From Gammaproteobacteria bacterium (lineage in GTDB: Bacteria; Pseudomonadota; Gammaproteobacteria; Nevskiales; Nevskiaceae), in the NCBI GenBank assembly GCA_026398815.1, contig JAPLSA010000002.1, positions 1-64,000 on the forward strand: DNA of 64,000 bases, given 5' to 3'. Both the position numbers and the translations under genes were made by a program. The number at the start of each line of letters is the position of its first letter. Within the stretch, counting starts at the first letter, position 1. The notes beneath the pieces were generated by a model. That model was not told the DNA's origin, searched no databases, and saw nothing but the letters and a program-made list of their open reading frames with translations. Of the stretch, positions 36,144-45,737 are shown in pieces.

Positions 36144-38437
36144 GGCCAGGCCTCGCCGCGGATCGCAGCGATCGCGCGCAGCACCGTTTCCGGCGTCGCC
36201 GGGGCCGGCAGCTGCGGCAGCCGGTGGCCATCACCGCAGGCGGCAATCGCGTCGCGGATCGCGTGCAGCGCCGAGAACGCCAGCATCAGCGGCGGCTCGC
36301 CGACTGCTTTCGAGCGGTGGATGCTGTCCTCGCGATTGGGCTCGTGCTGCAGCAGCGCGATGTGCGCCTCGGCCGGCCAGTCGCGGGCCGTCGGAATCTT
36401 GTAGGTCGATGGCGCATGGGTCTGCAGCTGACCGTCGCCGCCGTACACCAGTTCCTCGGCCGTCAGCCAGCCGTAGCCTTGCAGGTAGCCGCCTTCGACC
36501 TGGCCCCGGTCCAGCGCCGGGTTCAGCGACTGCCCGACGTCGTGCAGCACGTCGACCCGCAGCAGCCGGGTTTCGCCGCTCAGCGTGTCGACCGCCACCT
36601 CCGACACCGACACGCCGTAGCCGAAGTAGAAAAACGGCCGGCCCCGGAAGGCGGCGCGATCCCAGTGGATCTTCGGCGTCCGGTAATAGCCGGTGGCTGA
36701 CAGCTGCACGCGGGCCAGGTAGGCCTGCCGGACGAGCTCGGCGAAGCCGAGGCGGTGCTCGCCGATGACCACTTCGCCGCCGCCGAAGCGCACTGTATCG
36801 GCGCTGACGCCGAACGCCGTGCACGCCCAGGCGAGCAGCCGCGCGCGCAGCGTCCGGGCGGCGGCCTGCGCGGCCTTGCCGTTCAGGTCGGCGCCGCTGG
36901 AAGCGGCGGTCGCCGAGGTGTTCGGCACCTTGGTGGTGTCGGTCGCGGTGATCCGCACGGCGGCCGGCGGCAGCCCGAGTTCGTCGGCGACGATCTGGAT
37001 GATCTTGGTATGCAGGCCCTGGCCCATCTCGGTGCCGCCGTGGTGGATCACCACGCTGCCGTCCTTGTAGATCTGCAGCAGCGCGCCGGCCTGGTTGTAG
37101 AAGGTGGCGTTGAAGGAAATGCCGAACTTGACCGGCGTCAGCGCCAGACCGCGCTTGATCACCGGGTTTGCCGTGTTCCATGCGGCCACCGCGCGGCGTC
37201 GCGCGCGATAGCCGCTGCTGGCTTCGAGCTGGTCGGTCAGCGTGTCGAGCACGTTGTCGGTCACCGTCATGCCGTACGGCGTCAGGTTGCGGCGGGCGAG
37301 ACCGTAGTAGTTGCGGCGGCGCACGGTCAGCGGATCGAGCTGCAGGCTGCGGGCGATGTCGTCGATCACCTGCTCGATGACCAACATGCCCTGCGGCCCG
37401 CCGAAGCCGCGGAACGCGGTGTTCGACACCGTGTGCGTGCGGCAGCGGTGCGAAACGATCTCGACGTGTTCGAGGAAGTAGGCGTTGTCGACATGGCACA
37501 TCGCGCGGTCGTTGACCGGCCCGCTGAGGTCGGCCGAGTGGCCGCAGCGCGAGGCCAGCATCACCTTGAGCCCGAGGATGCGGCCGTCGTCATCGAAGCC
37601 GACCTCGTAGTCGGCCAGGAAGTCGTGGCGCTTGCCGGTGATCTGCATGTCGGCGTCGCGGTCCAGCCGCAGCTTCACGGGCCGGCCGGTCTTGACCGCC
37701 AGCACTGCCGCCGCCGCCGCCAGCAGCGCCGGCTGGCTTTCCTTGCCGCCGAAGCCGCCGCCCATGCGCCGGCACTGCACCGCGATGTCCTGCATCGGCC
37801 GCGCCAGCACCTCGGCCACCACGTGCTGCACTTCGGTCGGATGCTGGGTCGAGCAGTGGATCAGCAGCTGGCCGTCCTCGCCGGGAATGGCAATGGCGAT
37901 CTGGCCTTCGAGGTACAGGTGATCCTGACCGCCGCAGACCATCGTGCCGGCCAGCCGCCGAGGCGCGTCGGCCTGCGCCCGGTCCGGCTCGCCGCGCCGC
38001 AGGGTCTGACTGGGGATGACATAGCTGTCGGCGGCCAGTGCGGCGCGGATGTCGAGGATTGCCGGCAGCGGCTCGATATCGGCGCAGAACTGCCGGACAG
38101 CACGGAGCGCGGCGCGGTGGCTGGTGGCGGCAACCGCGAACATCGGCTGGCCGACGTGATTCAGCAGCGGCCCGGCGAACACCGGATCGTCCGGCACGAT
38201 GCCGCCGTAGTTGTTGTGGCCGGCGATGTCGGCGGCGGTGGCCACGGCCACCACGCCGTCGCTGGCCAGCACCGGCGCGAGATCCAGCGCTCGCAGCCGG
38301 CCGTGGGCCACCGGGCTGCCGCCGAACGCCGCGTGCAGGGTGTTGGCCGGCAGCGGCAGGTCGTCGACATAGAGCGCCCGGCCGCTGACGTGCAGATGCG
38401 CGGCCTCGTGGTGCAGCGGCTGGCCGACCGCGCCCAT
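36140..38437 (-). CDS. xdhB: Xanthine dehydrogenase molybdopterin-binding subunit XdhB
   Basis: 765 aa large subunit. Clear motifs: VAATSHRAA at the N-terminal domain, CRRMGGGFGGKE and AFRGFGGPQG in cofactor binding, GGTEMGQGLHTKI, and the catalytic Glu in AVGEPPLML near the C terminus. It hydroxylates hypoxanthine and xanthine to urate at the Mo centre. Its start shares one base with the xdhA stop. The ATG at 38437 gives MGAVGQPLHHEAAHLHVSG, as expected; the upstream open frame is unrelated. Confidence 0.95.
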   Translation of the reverse strand: MGAVGQPLHHEAAHLHVSGRALYVDDLPLPANTLHAAFGGSPVAHGRLRALDLAPVLASDGVVAVATAADIAGHNNYGGIVPDDPVFAGPLLNHVGQPMFAVAATSHRAALRAVRQFCADIEPLPAILDIRAALAADSYVIPSQTLRRGEPDRAQADAPRRLAGTMVCGGQDHLYLEGQIAIAIPGEDGQLLIHCSTQHPTEVQHVVAEVLARPMQDIAVQCRRMGGGFGGKESQPALLAAAAAVLAVKTGRPVKLRLDRDADMQITGKRHDFLADYEVGFDDDGRILGLKVMLASRCGHSADLSGPVNDRAMCHVDNAYFLEHVEIVSHRCRTHTVSNTAFRGFGGPQGMLVIEQVIDDIARSLQLDPLTVRRRNYYGLARRNLTPYGMTVTDNVLDTLTDQLEASSGYRARRRAVAAWNTANPVIKRGLALTPVKFGISFNATFYNQAGALLQIYKDGSVVIHHGGTEMGQGLHTKIIQIVADELGLPPAAVRITATDTTKVPNTSATAASSGADLNGKAAQAAARTLRARLLAWACTAFGVSADTVRFGGGEVVIGEHRLGFAELVRQAYLARVQLSATGYYRTPKIHWDRAAFRGRPFFYFGYGVSVSEVAVDTLSGETRLLRVDVLHDVGQSLNPALDRGQVEGGYLQGYGWLTAEELVYGGDGQLQTHAPSTYKIPTARDWPAEAHIALLQHEPNREDSIHRSKAVGEPPLMLAFSALHAIRDAIAACGDGHRLPQLPAPATPETVLRAIAAIRGEAWP

Positions 38438-39900
38438 CAGCCGCTCACCTGGTCGAGGCGCAGCGCATACGGTGCAGCGGCGTGTTCGAGCCGGAAGCGT
38501 TCCAGCAGGCGGGTCACGCCGAGGCGCCGGTAGGCGCTGCTGCCGCGCAGGTCGTCCAGCGGCTGGAACTCGGCAGCCAGCGCAGCGCTGGCCGCCGCGA
38601 AGCCATCCGCTGTCCACGGCTGGCCGACCAGCGCCGCTTCGGCAAGACGGGCGCGGACCGGGGTCGCTGCCATGCCGCCGAGGCCGATGCGGGCGCTGGC
38701 GATGCGCTCGCCGGCCAGCGTCACCGCGAAGCCGGTGCAGACCGCCGAGATGTCCTGATCAACGCGCTTCGACAGCTTGTAGGCCGCCAGCCGCAGCCCC
38801 TGCTGCGCGCGCGGCACCCGGACCGAGGCGATGAACTCACCGGCGGCCAGCGCCGTCTGCCGGTAGCCGAGGTAGAGATCTTCCAGCGGCAGGCGCCGCG
38901 TGGCGGGTCCGCAGCGCAGCTGCAGTTCGGCGCCGAGCGCGATCAGCGCCGGCATCGCATCGCCGATCGGCGAGCCGTTGCCGAGGTTGCCGCACAGGGT
39001 GCCGCTGTTGTTGACCAGTGGCGATGCAAAGCGGCGGGCCAGATCGGCCAGCGGCGGATGCTCGGCGACCAGCGCCGTCCAGGCCTCGGCCAGCGGCACT
39101 GCTGCGCCAATGGTGAGCGCCGCCTCGTCGTGCTCGATGCGCTGCAGTTCGGCGACCTCGCCGAGGTACAGCAGTGCCGGCAGCGCGCGCAGATCCTTGT
39201 TCAGCCACAGGCCGATGTCGGTGCCGCCGGCCAGCAGCAGCGCCTGCGGGTTTGCCAGATAGGCGTCGGCCAACGCGTCCAGCGTGCGCGGCGCCGTGAA
39301 GCCGGGCAGGGCCAGCGTCTCACGGCGCTGGATGGCGGCCAGCGCGGCGCGCTGTTCGACGCTTTCGGCATCGGCCGGCGAGCCGCATTCGGCTTCGGGA
39401 TCGCGGTGCAGCGCCAGCGCGGCATCGATGATCGGCCGATAGCCGGTGCAGCGGCAGAGGTTGCCGGACAAGGCGTCAAGCACCTCGTCGCGGCTCGGTG
39501 CCGGATTGCGCTGCTGCAGCGCGAACAGGGCCATCACGAAGCCGGGCGTGCAGTAGCCGCACTGCGAGGCGTGGTGATCGACCAGCGCCTGCTGCACCGG
39601 ATGCAGCGGGCCTGCGGGCGGCGACAGGCTTTCGACGGTGATCAGCTCGCAGCCGTCGAGCGTGGCGATGAAGCGGATGCAGCTGTTGATCGCGCGTCGT
39701 TCGATGCGGCCGTCGCGGAGCCGGCCGATCACCACCGCGCAGGCGCCGCAGTCACCCTCGTTGCAGCCTTCCTTGGTGCCGCAGCGGCCGCGGTGCTCGC
39801 GCAGCCAGTCGAGCACCGTGGTGGTCGGCGGCAGGTCACGCAGCGCCACGACCTCGCCATCGAGCAGCAAGCGGATCGCCGGGCTTGCGTCCGTGCTCAT
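38437..39900 (-). CDS. xdhA: Xanthine dehydrogenase FAD/[2Fe-2S] subunit XdhA
   Basis: 487 aa. Two [2Fe-2S] clusters: plant-type Cys46, 51, 54 and 74 (GCNEGDCGAC, INSC) and the second at Cys114, 117, 149 and 151 (CGYC, CRC). The FAD domain follows (about 190-350, LLAGGTDIGLWLNK, GNLGNGSPIGDAMP), then the CO-dehydrogenase flavoprotein C-terminal domain. Passes electrons from the Mo site in XdhB to NAD. Start at MSTDASP, sharing one base with the HIU hydrolase stop; an in-frame ATG 10 codons upstream is less likely. Confidence 0.95.
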   Translation of the reverse strand: MSTDASPAIRLLLDGEVVALRDLPPTTTVLDWLREHRGRCGTKEGCNEGDCGACAVVIGRLRDGRIERRAINSCIRFIATLDGCELITVESLSPPAGPLHPVQQALVDHHASQCGYCTPGFVMALFALQQRNPAPSRDEVLDALSGNLCRCTGYRPIIDAALALHRDPEAECGSPADAESVEQRAALAAIQRRETLALPGFTAPRTLDALADAYLANPQALLLAGGTDIGLWLNKDLRALPALLYLGEVAELQRIEHDEAALTIGAAVPLAEAWTALVAEHPPLADLARRFASPLVNNSGTLCGNLGNGSPIGDAMPALIALGAELQLRCGPATRRLPLEDLYLGYRQTALAAGEFIASVRVPRAQQGLRLAAYKLSKRVDQDISAVCTGFAVTLAGERIASARIGLGGMAATPVRARLAEAALVGQPWTADGFAAASAALAAEFQPLDDLRGSSAYRRLGVTRLLERFRLEHAAAPYALRLDQVSG

Positions 39901-40253
39901 CAGCTGCCGCGATAGGTGGAATAGCTCCACGGCGACAGCAGCAGTGGCACGTGGTAGTGCGCCGTGGCATCGGCAACGCCGAAGCGCAGGCTGACCCGAT
40001 CGAGGAACGGCGGCTCCGGCAGGTTCAGGCCCTGCGCCCGGAAATACGCCGCCGCCTCGAAATGCAGTTCGTAGACGCCGGCGGTGAACGCCGCGCCATC
40101 GAGCAGCGGCGCATCGAGGCGGCCGTCGGCATTTGTGAGGAAATCGACGATCCGTTCGCAGCGCTCGGCATCACAGCGCCAAAGGCTGCCGCGCAGGCCC
40201 GCCGCCGGCAGACCGGCAGCGGTGTCGAGCACGTGGGTGGTCAGTCGAGACAT
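39900..40253 (-). CDS. hiuH: 5-Hydroxyisourate hydrolase
   Basis: 117 aa transthyretin-related protein: N-terminal [17 protein letters not shown] with the active His7, and the diagnostic C-terminal YRGS. Converts 5-hydroxyisourate, the product of PuuD, to OHCU, the substrate of UraD. First gene of the nine-gene purine operon. The start at ATG 40253 was chosen from the conserved N terminus. No convincing promoter was seen in the 125-base gap upstream. Confidence 0.94.
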   Translation of the reverse strand: MSRLTTHVLDTAAGLPAAGLRGSLWRCDAERCERIVDFLTNADGRLDAPLLDGAAFTAGVYELHFEAAAYFRAQGLNLPEPPFLDRVSLRFGVADATAHYHVPLLLSPWSYSTYRGS

Positions 40254-40378
40254 GGCTGCATGATGCCGCGTTGGCAAGGGTCCATCAGCCACGGCAGCAG
40301 TGCCGTCGCCTGCGCTGCGGAAAATCGCAGTCGCCGCAACGGTTCAAGCAACCTCCATGCCGTATCAGTGCTGATCGC

Positions 40379-41545
40379 TTACCCGCTTGACGCGACCTGG
40401 TGCGCTGGAGAAATTGCCGGCAGCGGCGGCCAGCCGATGCAGGAATCGTGAGCGCGGAAATTGCGCAGCCACCAGGCCCAGTCTTCCGGCACCAGCGAAA
40501 ACGGGTCCTCGTGCGCCAGTTCCCGCGCCGCCCAGACAGGCCAGTGCGGATTGGCCAGCGCCGGTCGGCCGAGCATGGCGATATCGATCAGCTCCTTGCG
40601 GATCACCTCATCCGCGACCTGCGGCAGGCCCAGGTTCCAGCTGGCGGCAACCGGAATGCCGATTTCGCGGCGCACCCGAGTGGCCCGCTCCACCATGAAC
40701 GCCATGTCGGAAAACGGCGGTGCCGTCATCTCGTCGGTGTTGAAACCGATGCTGAGGTCGGCGAGGTCCAGGCCATGATCCCGCATCATCCGAACGGCTT
40801 CGATTGAATCGTCGAACTGCACGCCTTTCGGATTCAGATCGTCAGAGCCAAGACGCATCGTCAGCGGGTAGCGCTCCGGCCAGACGGCGCGCACCGCATC
40901 CAGCGCTTCCAGATGGAAACGCATGCGGTTCTTCAGGCTGCCGCCGTATTCGTCGGTGCGGTGATTGGCCAGCGGCGAGAAGAAGCTGGCGCCGAGATAG
41001 CCGTGAGCGAAATGCATTTCCAGCCACTCGAATCCGGCGTCAGCGGCGCGCCGTGCCGCATCGGCGTAGGCACGGTGGATCGTCTTGATCTCGTCGCGCG
41101 TCAGTTCGTGTACCGGGTAGATGCGGTGGCCGCCGTAGGGTACGGCCGAGGGCCCGACCACCGGCCAGCCGTCCGGATGATCCGGGGGCAGCTGCGCGCC
41201 GCCTTCCCAAGGTTTGAGCTCCGAGCCCTTGCGCCCAGTGTGGCCAAGCTGGATGGCCGGCACGGCGCCGAATGCCTTGATGATCGCTGTGACCCGCTTC
41301 AGGCCTTCGATCTGTGCGTCCTTCCAGATGCCGGCGCAGCCGACGCTGGTGCGGCCGTCCGGCGTAATCGCGATCTGCTCCGGGAACACCAGCCCGAAGC
41401 CACCCGCAGCGCGCGAACCCATCAGCATGATGTGGAAATCGTTCATCTCGCCATCGACCGACCGGTACATGGTCATCGGCGACATCGCGATGCGGTTGCG
41501 CAGGGTGACGCCCTTGAGCGTGTACGGGCTGAACAGATGCGGCAT
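40379..41545 (-). CDS. NADH:flavin oxidoreductase, old yellow enzyme family
   Basis: 388 aa FMN TIM-barrel enzyme. N-terminal LFSPYTLKGVTLRNRIAMSPMTMY, AIQLGHTGRKG, and HFAHGYLGASFFSPLANHRTDEYGGSLKNRMRF give the FMN site and catalytic residues of the YqjM-like subgroup. Reduces alpha,beta-unsaturated carbonyls, nitro compounds or similar electrophiles with NAD(P)H. Same strand as the TetR, peroxiredoxin and GST genes upstream, recalling NemR-NemA units. An AGGAA lies about 11 bases before the ATG. Confidence 0.92.
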   Translation of the reverse strand: MPHLFSPYTLKGVTLRNRIAMSPMTMYRSVDGEMNDFHIMLMGSRAAGGFGLVFPEQIAITPDGRTSVGCAGIWKDAQIEGLKRVTAIIKAFGAVPAIQLGHTGRKGSELKPWEGGAQLPPDHPDGWPVVGPSAVPYGGHRIYPVHELTRDEIKTIHRAYADAARRAADAGFEWLEMHFAHGYLGASFFSPLANHRTDEYGGSLKNRMRFHLEALDAVRAVWPERYPLTMRLGSDDLNPKGVQFDDSIEAVRMMRDHGLDLADLSIGFNTDEMTAPPFSDMAFMVERATRVRREIGIPVAASWNLGLPQVADEVIRKELIDIAMLGRPALANPHWPVWAARELAHEDPFSLVPEDWAWWLRNFRAHDSCIGWPPLPAISPAHQVASSG

Positions 41546-41646
41546 GACCTGGGTTCCTGTCGGTGGATGGGTGACACCTGGCGCTACGGATCGACCGTGC
41601 TGTCCGGACGCAATCCTTGCGCCTGCCGCTTCAGCTCGCCGACTGT

Positions 41647-42333
41647 CTACGCTGTGGCCGGCTTGGTGACCAGCATCGATTTCGCCATCTTTTCCAGTTC
41701 CTCCTTGGAGATGCCGAAGTCGATCGGCTCCGGCACCACGATGCCGCGCTGCACGGCCGGACGGGCGCGGATCGCTTCGATCCAGCGCTGCAGGTGCGGC
41801 AGGTCGCCGATGTCGACGCCGGCCCAGAAGTGGATCGACACCCACGACCAGTTGGCGATGTCGGCAATCGAATAATCGCCGGCCAGGTATTCGTGATCGG
41901 CCAGCCGGGCATCGAGCACCTTGTACAGGCGCTTGGTTTCGGTCTGGTAGCGGTCGATCGCATACGGGATCTTTTCCGGCGCATAGCGGAAGAAGACATT
42001 GGCCTGGCCCTGCATCGGGCCGATGCCGCCCATCTGGAACATCAGCCACTGGATCACCTGCGAGCGGCCCTTGCGGTCGGTCGGCAGCAGGCGGCCGTAC
42101 TTCTCGGCCAGATAGATCATCAGCGCGCCGGACTCGAACACCGCGAAGTCGCCCTCGTCGCGATCGACGATGGCCGGAATCCGGCCGTTCGGGTTGATCT
42201 TCAGGAACTCCGGCTGCTTCTGCTCGCCCTTCATCAGCGCAATCGGGTGCACGGTGTACGGCACGCCCAGCTCTTCGAGGGTGATGGAGGCTTTCCAGCC
42301 GTTCGGGGTGGCCGAGGTGTAGAGGTCGATCAA
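41647..42333 (-). CDS. Glutathione S-transferase, YghU/YfcG-like
   Basis: 228 aa. Thioredoxin-like GST N domain ([46 protein letters not shown]) and an all-helical C domain ([17 protein letters not shown]). The TPNGWK stretch is typical of the YfcG/YghU disulfide-bond oxidoreductase group. Starts with TTG, supported by GGAG 7 bases upstream. Lies between a peroxiredoxin-like gene and an old yellow enzyme gene, all probably under the TetR regulator, which fits thiol/electrophile detoxification. Confidence 0.9.
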   Translation of the reverse strand: MIDLYTSATPNGWKASITLEELGVPYTVHPIALMKGEQKQPEFLKINPNGRIPAIVDRDEGDFAVFESGALMIYLAEKYGRLLPTDRKGRSQVIQWLMFQMGGIGPMQGQANVFFRYAPEKIPYAIDRYQTETKRLYKVLDARLADHEYLAGDYSIADIANWSWVSIHFWAGVDIGDLPHLQRWIEAIRARPAVQRGIVVPEPIDFGISKEELEKMAKSMLVTKPATA

Positions 42334-42363
42334 GGGGTGTCTCCGGGATGGGACGGTCAGGGG

Positions 42364-43209
42364 TCAGACGATCGCGTGGCGATCGAGCACGGTGAAGAAG
42401 GTCGCCGGTTCCGGGCGGACCCGGTAGTTGTCGGTCATGTCGCAGTAGATGATCCGGCCGCCGGCGGTGGTGATGAACACGGTCGGGCGGGGCACGTCGC
42501 TGTCGTAGCCCAGCGCCTGGAAGCCGGCCGGCAGGCCGTCCTTGACCTTGATGCCCAGCGCTTCCGCCGCGCGGTTGCCGGTATCGGTCAGGAAGCGCAT
42601 CGGCGCATCCATCTGCTTGGCGAGCTGCTCGCTGCTGGTTTCCGACTGCGGGCTGACTAGGTGCACGGCCACCCCGCGACGCGCCAGTTCCCGGTACTGC
42701 GCGGCGATCTCGCGGACCTGCGCCACGCACAGCGGACACCAGTTGCCGCGATAGAAGATCCACAGCGCCGGGGTCTGCACCAGCGCGGCGGTCCGCAACT
42801 GCTCGCCGTGTTCGCCGAGGCTGAAGTCGGGCAGCGTGTTGCCGATCGCCAGCGCATCGTTGTCGGCGGCGCCGAAGCGCGAATACCAGTGGACGTAGGC
42901 CAGCGTGCCGACGATGCCGACCATCGCCGCCAGCGCCACCGCCGTCAGCGACGCCGGGCCGGGCAGCAGCAGGCTCAGCGCAGTGCCGAGCACGCCAGTG
43001 GCGAGGATCAGGCCGAGGTTGCGCGAGGTCCGCGCCCGCGGCATCAGCATCAGCTGCGAGAAGAACAGCGCCGGCCCGGCGCAGGCCAGCGCCGTGCCCA
43101 GCCAGCGCGAGGTCCAGCCCTGCTCGCCGATCATGATCAGCGCGGTGATCAGGCCGGCGACGCCGGCCACGATGTAGGCGGTGACGAACAGCGATTTCAG
43201 CAGGTTCAT
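42364..43209 (-). CDS. Membrane-anchored peroxiredoxin-like protein
   Basis: 281 aa. Four hydrophobic helices (about 6-26, 36-56, 65-83, 86-107) precede an AhpC/TSA-type thioredoxin-fold domain. Its FYRGNWCPLCVAQ motif holds Cys158 and Cys161, the peroxidatic and possible resolving cysteines; PRPTVFITTAGGRIIY follows. Probably reduces hydroperoxides at the cytoplasmic membrane or acts as a thiol oxidoreductase. GGAG 6 bases before the ATG. 32 bases downstream of the TetR gene, so likely the first target of that regulator. Confidence 0.83.
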   Translation of the reverse strand: MNLLKSLFVTAYIVAGVAGLITALIMIGEQGWTSRWLGTALACAGPALFFSQLMLMPRARTSRNLGLILATGVLGTALSLLLPGPASLTAVALAAMVGIVGTLAYVHWYSRFGAADNDALAIGNTLPDFSLGEHGEQLRTAALVQTPALWIFYRGNWCPLCVAQVREIAAQYRELARRGVAVHLVSPQSETSSEQLAKQMDAPMRFLTDTGNRAAEALGIKVKDGLPAGFQALGYDSDVPRPTVFITTAGGRIIYCDMTDNYRVRPEPATFFTVLDRHAIV

Positions 43210-43241
43210 GGCGAATCTCCGGCGGTGGGCGGCAAGCGTGT

Positions 43242-43823
43242 TCAGTCGAGCGCGCGCAAGGCGACGCGGACGATGTCGTCAAGGCGTTCGGCTGTCGGCT
43301 TCGACTTGGCAGCCAGGTTGAGCCCGGACAGCGTGTTGACCAGGAAGCGCGCCAGTGCTTCGGGCGGCTCGCCGGTGGTGATCGCGCCCTGCTGCTGACC
43401 ACGGCGGACGGCGGCCAGCAGGGCCGCTTCCAGCTGCCGGATCGCGGCGGATGCGGCGGCCATCACCTCGGCGTCGTGCGGTGCGATCTCGGTCAGGCAG
43501 TTGTTGATGAAGCAGCCGCGCTGGCCGGCTTCGGTGCGGGCGACGGCTGCCGTGGCGCGCAGCGCTTCCTCGATCTCGGCGCGGCTGGCATCGGGCCGGC
43601 CGAGCGCGGCCAGCGGGCCGTCCATCAGCTGCTCGGCGTAGCAGCGCATGGCTTCGACGACCAGCGCCTGCTTGCTGCCGAAGCTGGCGTACAGGCTGCT
43701 CTTGCTGAGCCGGGTGGCGTCGAGCAGATCGGTCATCGACGCCGCGTTGTAACCCTTGGCCCAGAACACCTCGAGGGCGCTGCGCAGCGCCTGTTGTTCA
43801 TCGAAGCAGCGTGGGCGGGCCAT
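43242..43823 (-). CDS. TetR-family repressor
   Basis: 193 aa. N-terminal HTH (YNAASMTDLLDATRLSKSSLYASFGSKQALVVEAM) and a C-terminal ligand domain with the phrase GCFINNCLTEIAP seen in YxaF/LmrA- and NemR-like members. Two cysteines (GCFINNC) could sense electrophiles or oxidants. Heads a minus-strand set with peroxiredoxin, GST and old yellow enzyme. A consensus-like promoter and palindromic operator lie immediately upstream, indicating autoregulation. Confidence 0.9.
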   Translation of the reverse strand: MARPRCFDEQQALRSALEVFWAKGYNAASMTDLLDATRLSKSSLYASFGSKQALVVEAMRCYAEQLMDGPLAALGRPDASRAEIEEALRATAAVARTEAGQRGCFINNCLTEIAPHDAEVMAAASAAIRQLEAALLAAVRRGQQQGAITTGEPPEALARFLVNTLSGLNLAAKSKPTAERLDDIVRVALRALD

Positions 43824-43846
43824 CGGAGGGCGGTCGATTCTGATTC

Positions 43847-43862
43847 TGGACTGACCGGTCCA
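43847..43862. promoter_or_regulatory. Palindromic TetR operator
   Basis: TGGACTGACCGGTCCA is an inverted repeat (TGGAC/GTCCA) resembling, from memory, the GACTGAYCGGTC core of LmrA/YxaF-type TetR operators. It overlaps the expected transcription start of the TetR promoter just downstream of its -10, a position suited to repression. Confidence 0.65.
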
Positions 43863-43890
43863 TAATTGGAGGGCGGGCCGTCCCTGTCAA
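43862..43890 (-). promoter_or_regulatory. Sigma70-type promoter of the TetR operon
   Basis: On the minus strand a perfect -35 TTGACA (complement of 43885-43890), a 17-base spacer and a -10 AATTAT (complement of 43862-43867, 4 of 6 matches). It precedes the TetR gene start at 43823 by about 40 bases and adjoins the TGGACTGACCGGTCCA operator. Confidence 0.65.
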
Positions 43891-44021
43891 TGCAGGGCGC
43901 ATCCGCAGTCTGCGACCGATGTCCGTTTCCGCCATTCCCGGCCACCGCCGGCCCCGGCATGATCCGCCCTCGATACCCGATGCTGCGGCCACGACCGCAG
44001 CCACCATTCCGAGGAGGATTC

Positions 44022-45716
44022 ATGTCCGCTGCGATCGACGCCTATCTGCCTTTGCGCCGCCTGGCCTACTGGGCGCAAACCACGCCCGATGCCGTCTACC
44101 TGACCCAGCCGCTGGCCGATGGCACGGTGCGCACCTTCACCTGGGCCGAGGTCCACGACACCGCGTTGCGGATGGCGGCGCACCTCGCCGCGCAGGGCTG
44201 GCCGGCGGGTTCGCGGATCGCGATCCTGTCGAAGAACAGCGCCTGGTGGTACCTGGCCGATTTCGCGATCTGGCTGGCCGGTCATGCCTCGGTGCCGATC
44301 TACCCGTCGCTGACCGGCGAGTCGGTGCGCTACGTGCTCGAACACGCCGAAGCCGAGGCGGTGTTCGTCGGCCAGCTCGATTCCAGCGATCGCGCGGCGA
44401 TGCTGGCCGGCATTCCGGACGACGTCGAGGTGATCCGCCTGCCGACCGCCCGGGAGCCGTTGCCGGGCGGCCGCGCCAGCCTGGAATGGGACGCCGTGGT
44501 CGCCCGCCACGCGCCGCTGCCGAACCCGCCGGACCGCGGTCCGGAGGAGCTTGCGACGATCATCTACACCTCCGGCACCACCGGCTTGCCGAAGGGCGTG
44601 ATGCACCACTTCCGGGCGATGGCGGTGTCCGGCTATGCGCTGAAGCTGGCTTATGGCGCGACACCGGACGACCGCGTGCTGTCCTACCTGCCGCTGGCCC
44701 ACGTGGCCGATCGCGTCGCTTCGGAAATGCACTCGCTGACCACCGGCCTCAAGGTCTGGTTCTCGCTCGGGCTGGAGACCTTCACTGCCGACCTGCAGCG
44801 GGCCCGGCCGACCTTCTTCCTGTCGGTGCCGAGGCTGTGGACCAAGTTCCGGCAGGCGATCAACGCGAAGATTCCGCAGCCGCAGCTGGCGGCGATGCTG
44901 GCTGATGCCGAGAAGGGTCCGCTGGTGCGCAAGCAGATCCTGACCCAGCTCGGCCTCGATGCCGTCCGCGTGCCGACCTTCGGCGCGGCGCCGATGCCGC
45001 CGGACCTGCAGCAGTGGTACCTCGATCTGGGCCTCGACATGCTGGAGGTCTACGGCATGACCGAGAACATGGCGGTGTCGCACCGCACCGGCGCCGGTGC
45101 GGGTCGCATCGGCTGCGTCGGCCAGCCCTCGTATCAGGTCGAGGCGCGGCTCGATCCGGCTAACGGCGAGCTGCTGGTGAAGTCGCCGGGCCAGATGATC
45201 GGCTACTACAAGGACGCGGCGAAGACGGCCGAGTCGATGACCGCCGATGGCTACTTCCGCACCGGCGATGTCGGCACCATCGACGCCGACGACTACTTCC
45301 GCATCACCGGCCGCGCCAAGGAAGCGTTCAAGACCGGCAAGGGCAAGTACGTGGCACCGGCGCAGATCGAGAACAAGCTCGGCGCGCATGGCTACATCGA
45401 AGCCTGCTGCGTCGCCGGCTCCGGCTTCCCGCAGCCGTTCGCGCTGCTGATGCTGTCCCCCGCCGGCAGTTCAGCCGCCGCCGCTGCCGGCCGCGAGGCG
45501 GTGAGCGCGGCGCTGGCCGCGCTGCGCGAGCAGGTCAACGCCACGCTTGACCCGCACGAGCGGCTGGAGCGGCTGATCGTCGTGCCTGATGCCTGGACGG
45601 TCGACAACGGCCTGGTGACGCCGACCTTCAAGGTCAAGCGCAGCGAACTGGAAGCCCGCTACGGCGCCCGCTTCGAGCAGTGGGCCACGGCGGTCGAGAC
45701 GCTGGTCTGGGCCTGA
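44022..45716 (+). CDS. Long-chain acyl-CoA synthetase, FadD15-like AMP-binding enzyme
   Basis: 564 aa. AMP-binding motif IIYTSGTTGLPKGVMHH, FGAAPMPPDL, EVYGMTENMAVSH, GYFRTGDVGTIDADDYFRITGRAKEAFKTGKGKYVAP and the C-terminal TFKVKRSEL place it with long-chain fatty acyl-CoA synthetases of the FadD15/bubblegum type. Activates fatty acids to acyl-CoA. Excellent ribosome site GAGGAGG 4 bases before the ATG. Monocistronic between the divergent TetR gene and the convergent TauE gene. Confidence 0.92.
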   Translation: MSAAIDAYLPLRRLAYWAQTTPDAVYLTQPLADGTVRTFTWAEVHDTALRMAAHLAAQGWPAGSRIAILSKNSAWWYLADFAIWLAGHASVPIYPSLTGESVRYVLEHAEAEAVFVGQLDSSDRAAMLAGIPDDVEVIRLPTAREPLPGGRASLEWDAVVARHAPLPNPPDRGPEELATIIYTSGTTGLPKGVMHHFRAMAVSGYALKLAYGATPDDRVLSYLPLAHVADRVASEMHSLTTGLKVWFSLGLETFTADLQRARPTFFLSVPRLWTKFRQAINAKIPQPQLAAMLADAEKGPLVRKQILTQLGLDAVRVPTFGAAPMPPDLQQWYLDLGLDMLEVYGMTENMAVSHRTGAGAGRIGCVGQPSYQVEARLDPANGELLVKSPGQMIGYYKDAAKTAESMTADGYFRTGDVGTIDADDYFRITGRAKEAFKTGKGKYVAPAQIENKLGAHGYIEACCVAGSGFPQPFALLMLSPAGSSAAAAAGREAVSAALAALREQVNATLDPHERLERLIVVPDAWTVDNGLVTPTFKVKRSELEARYGARFEQWATAVETLVWA

Positions 45717-45737
45717 TCGCGGTCTGCGCGGCGCGGC

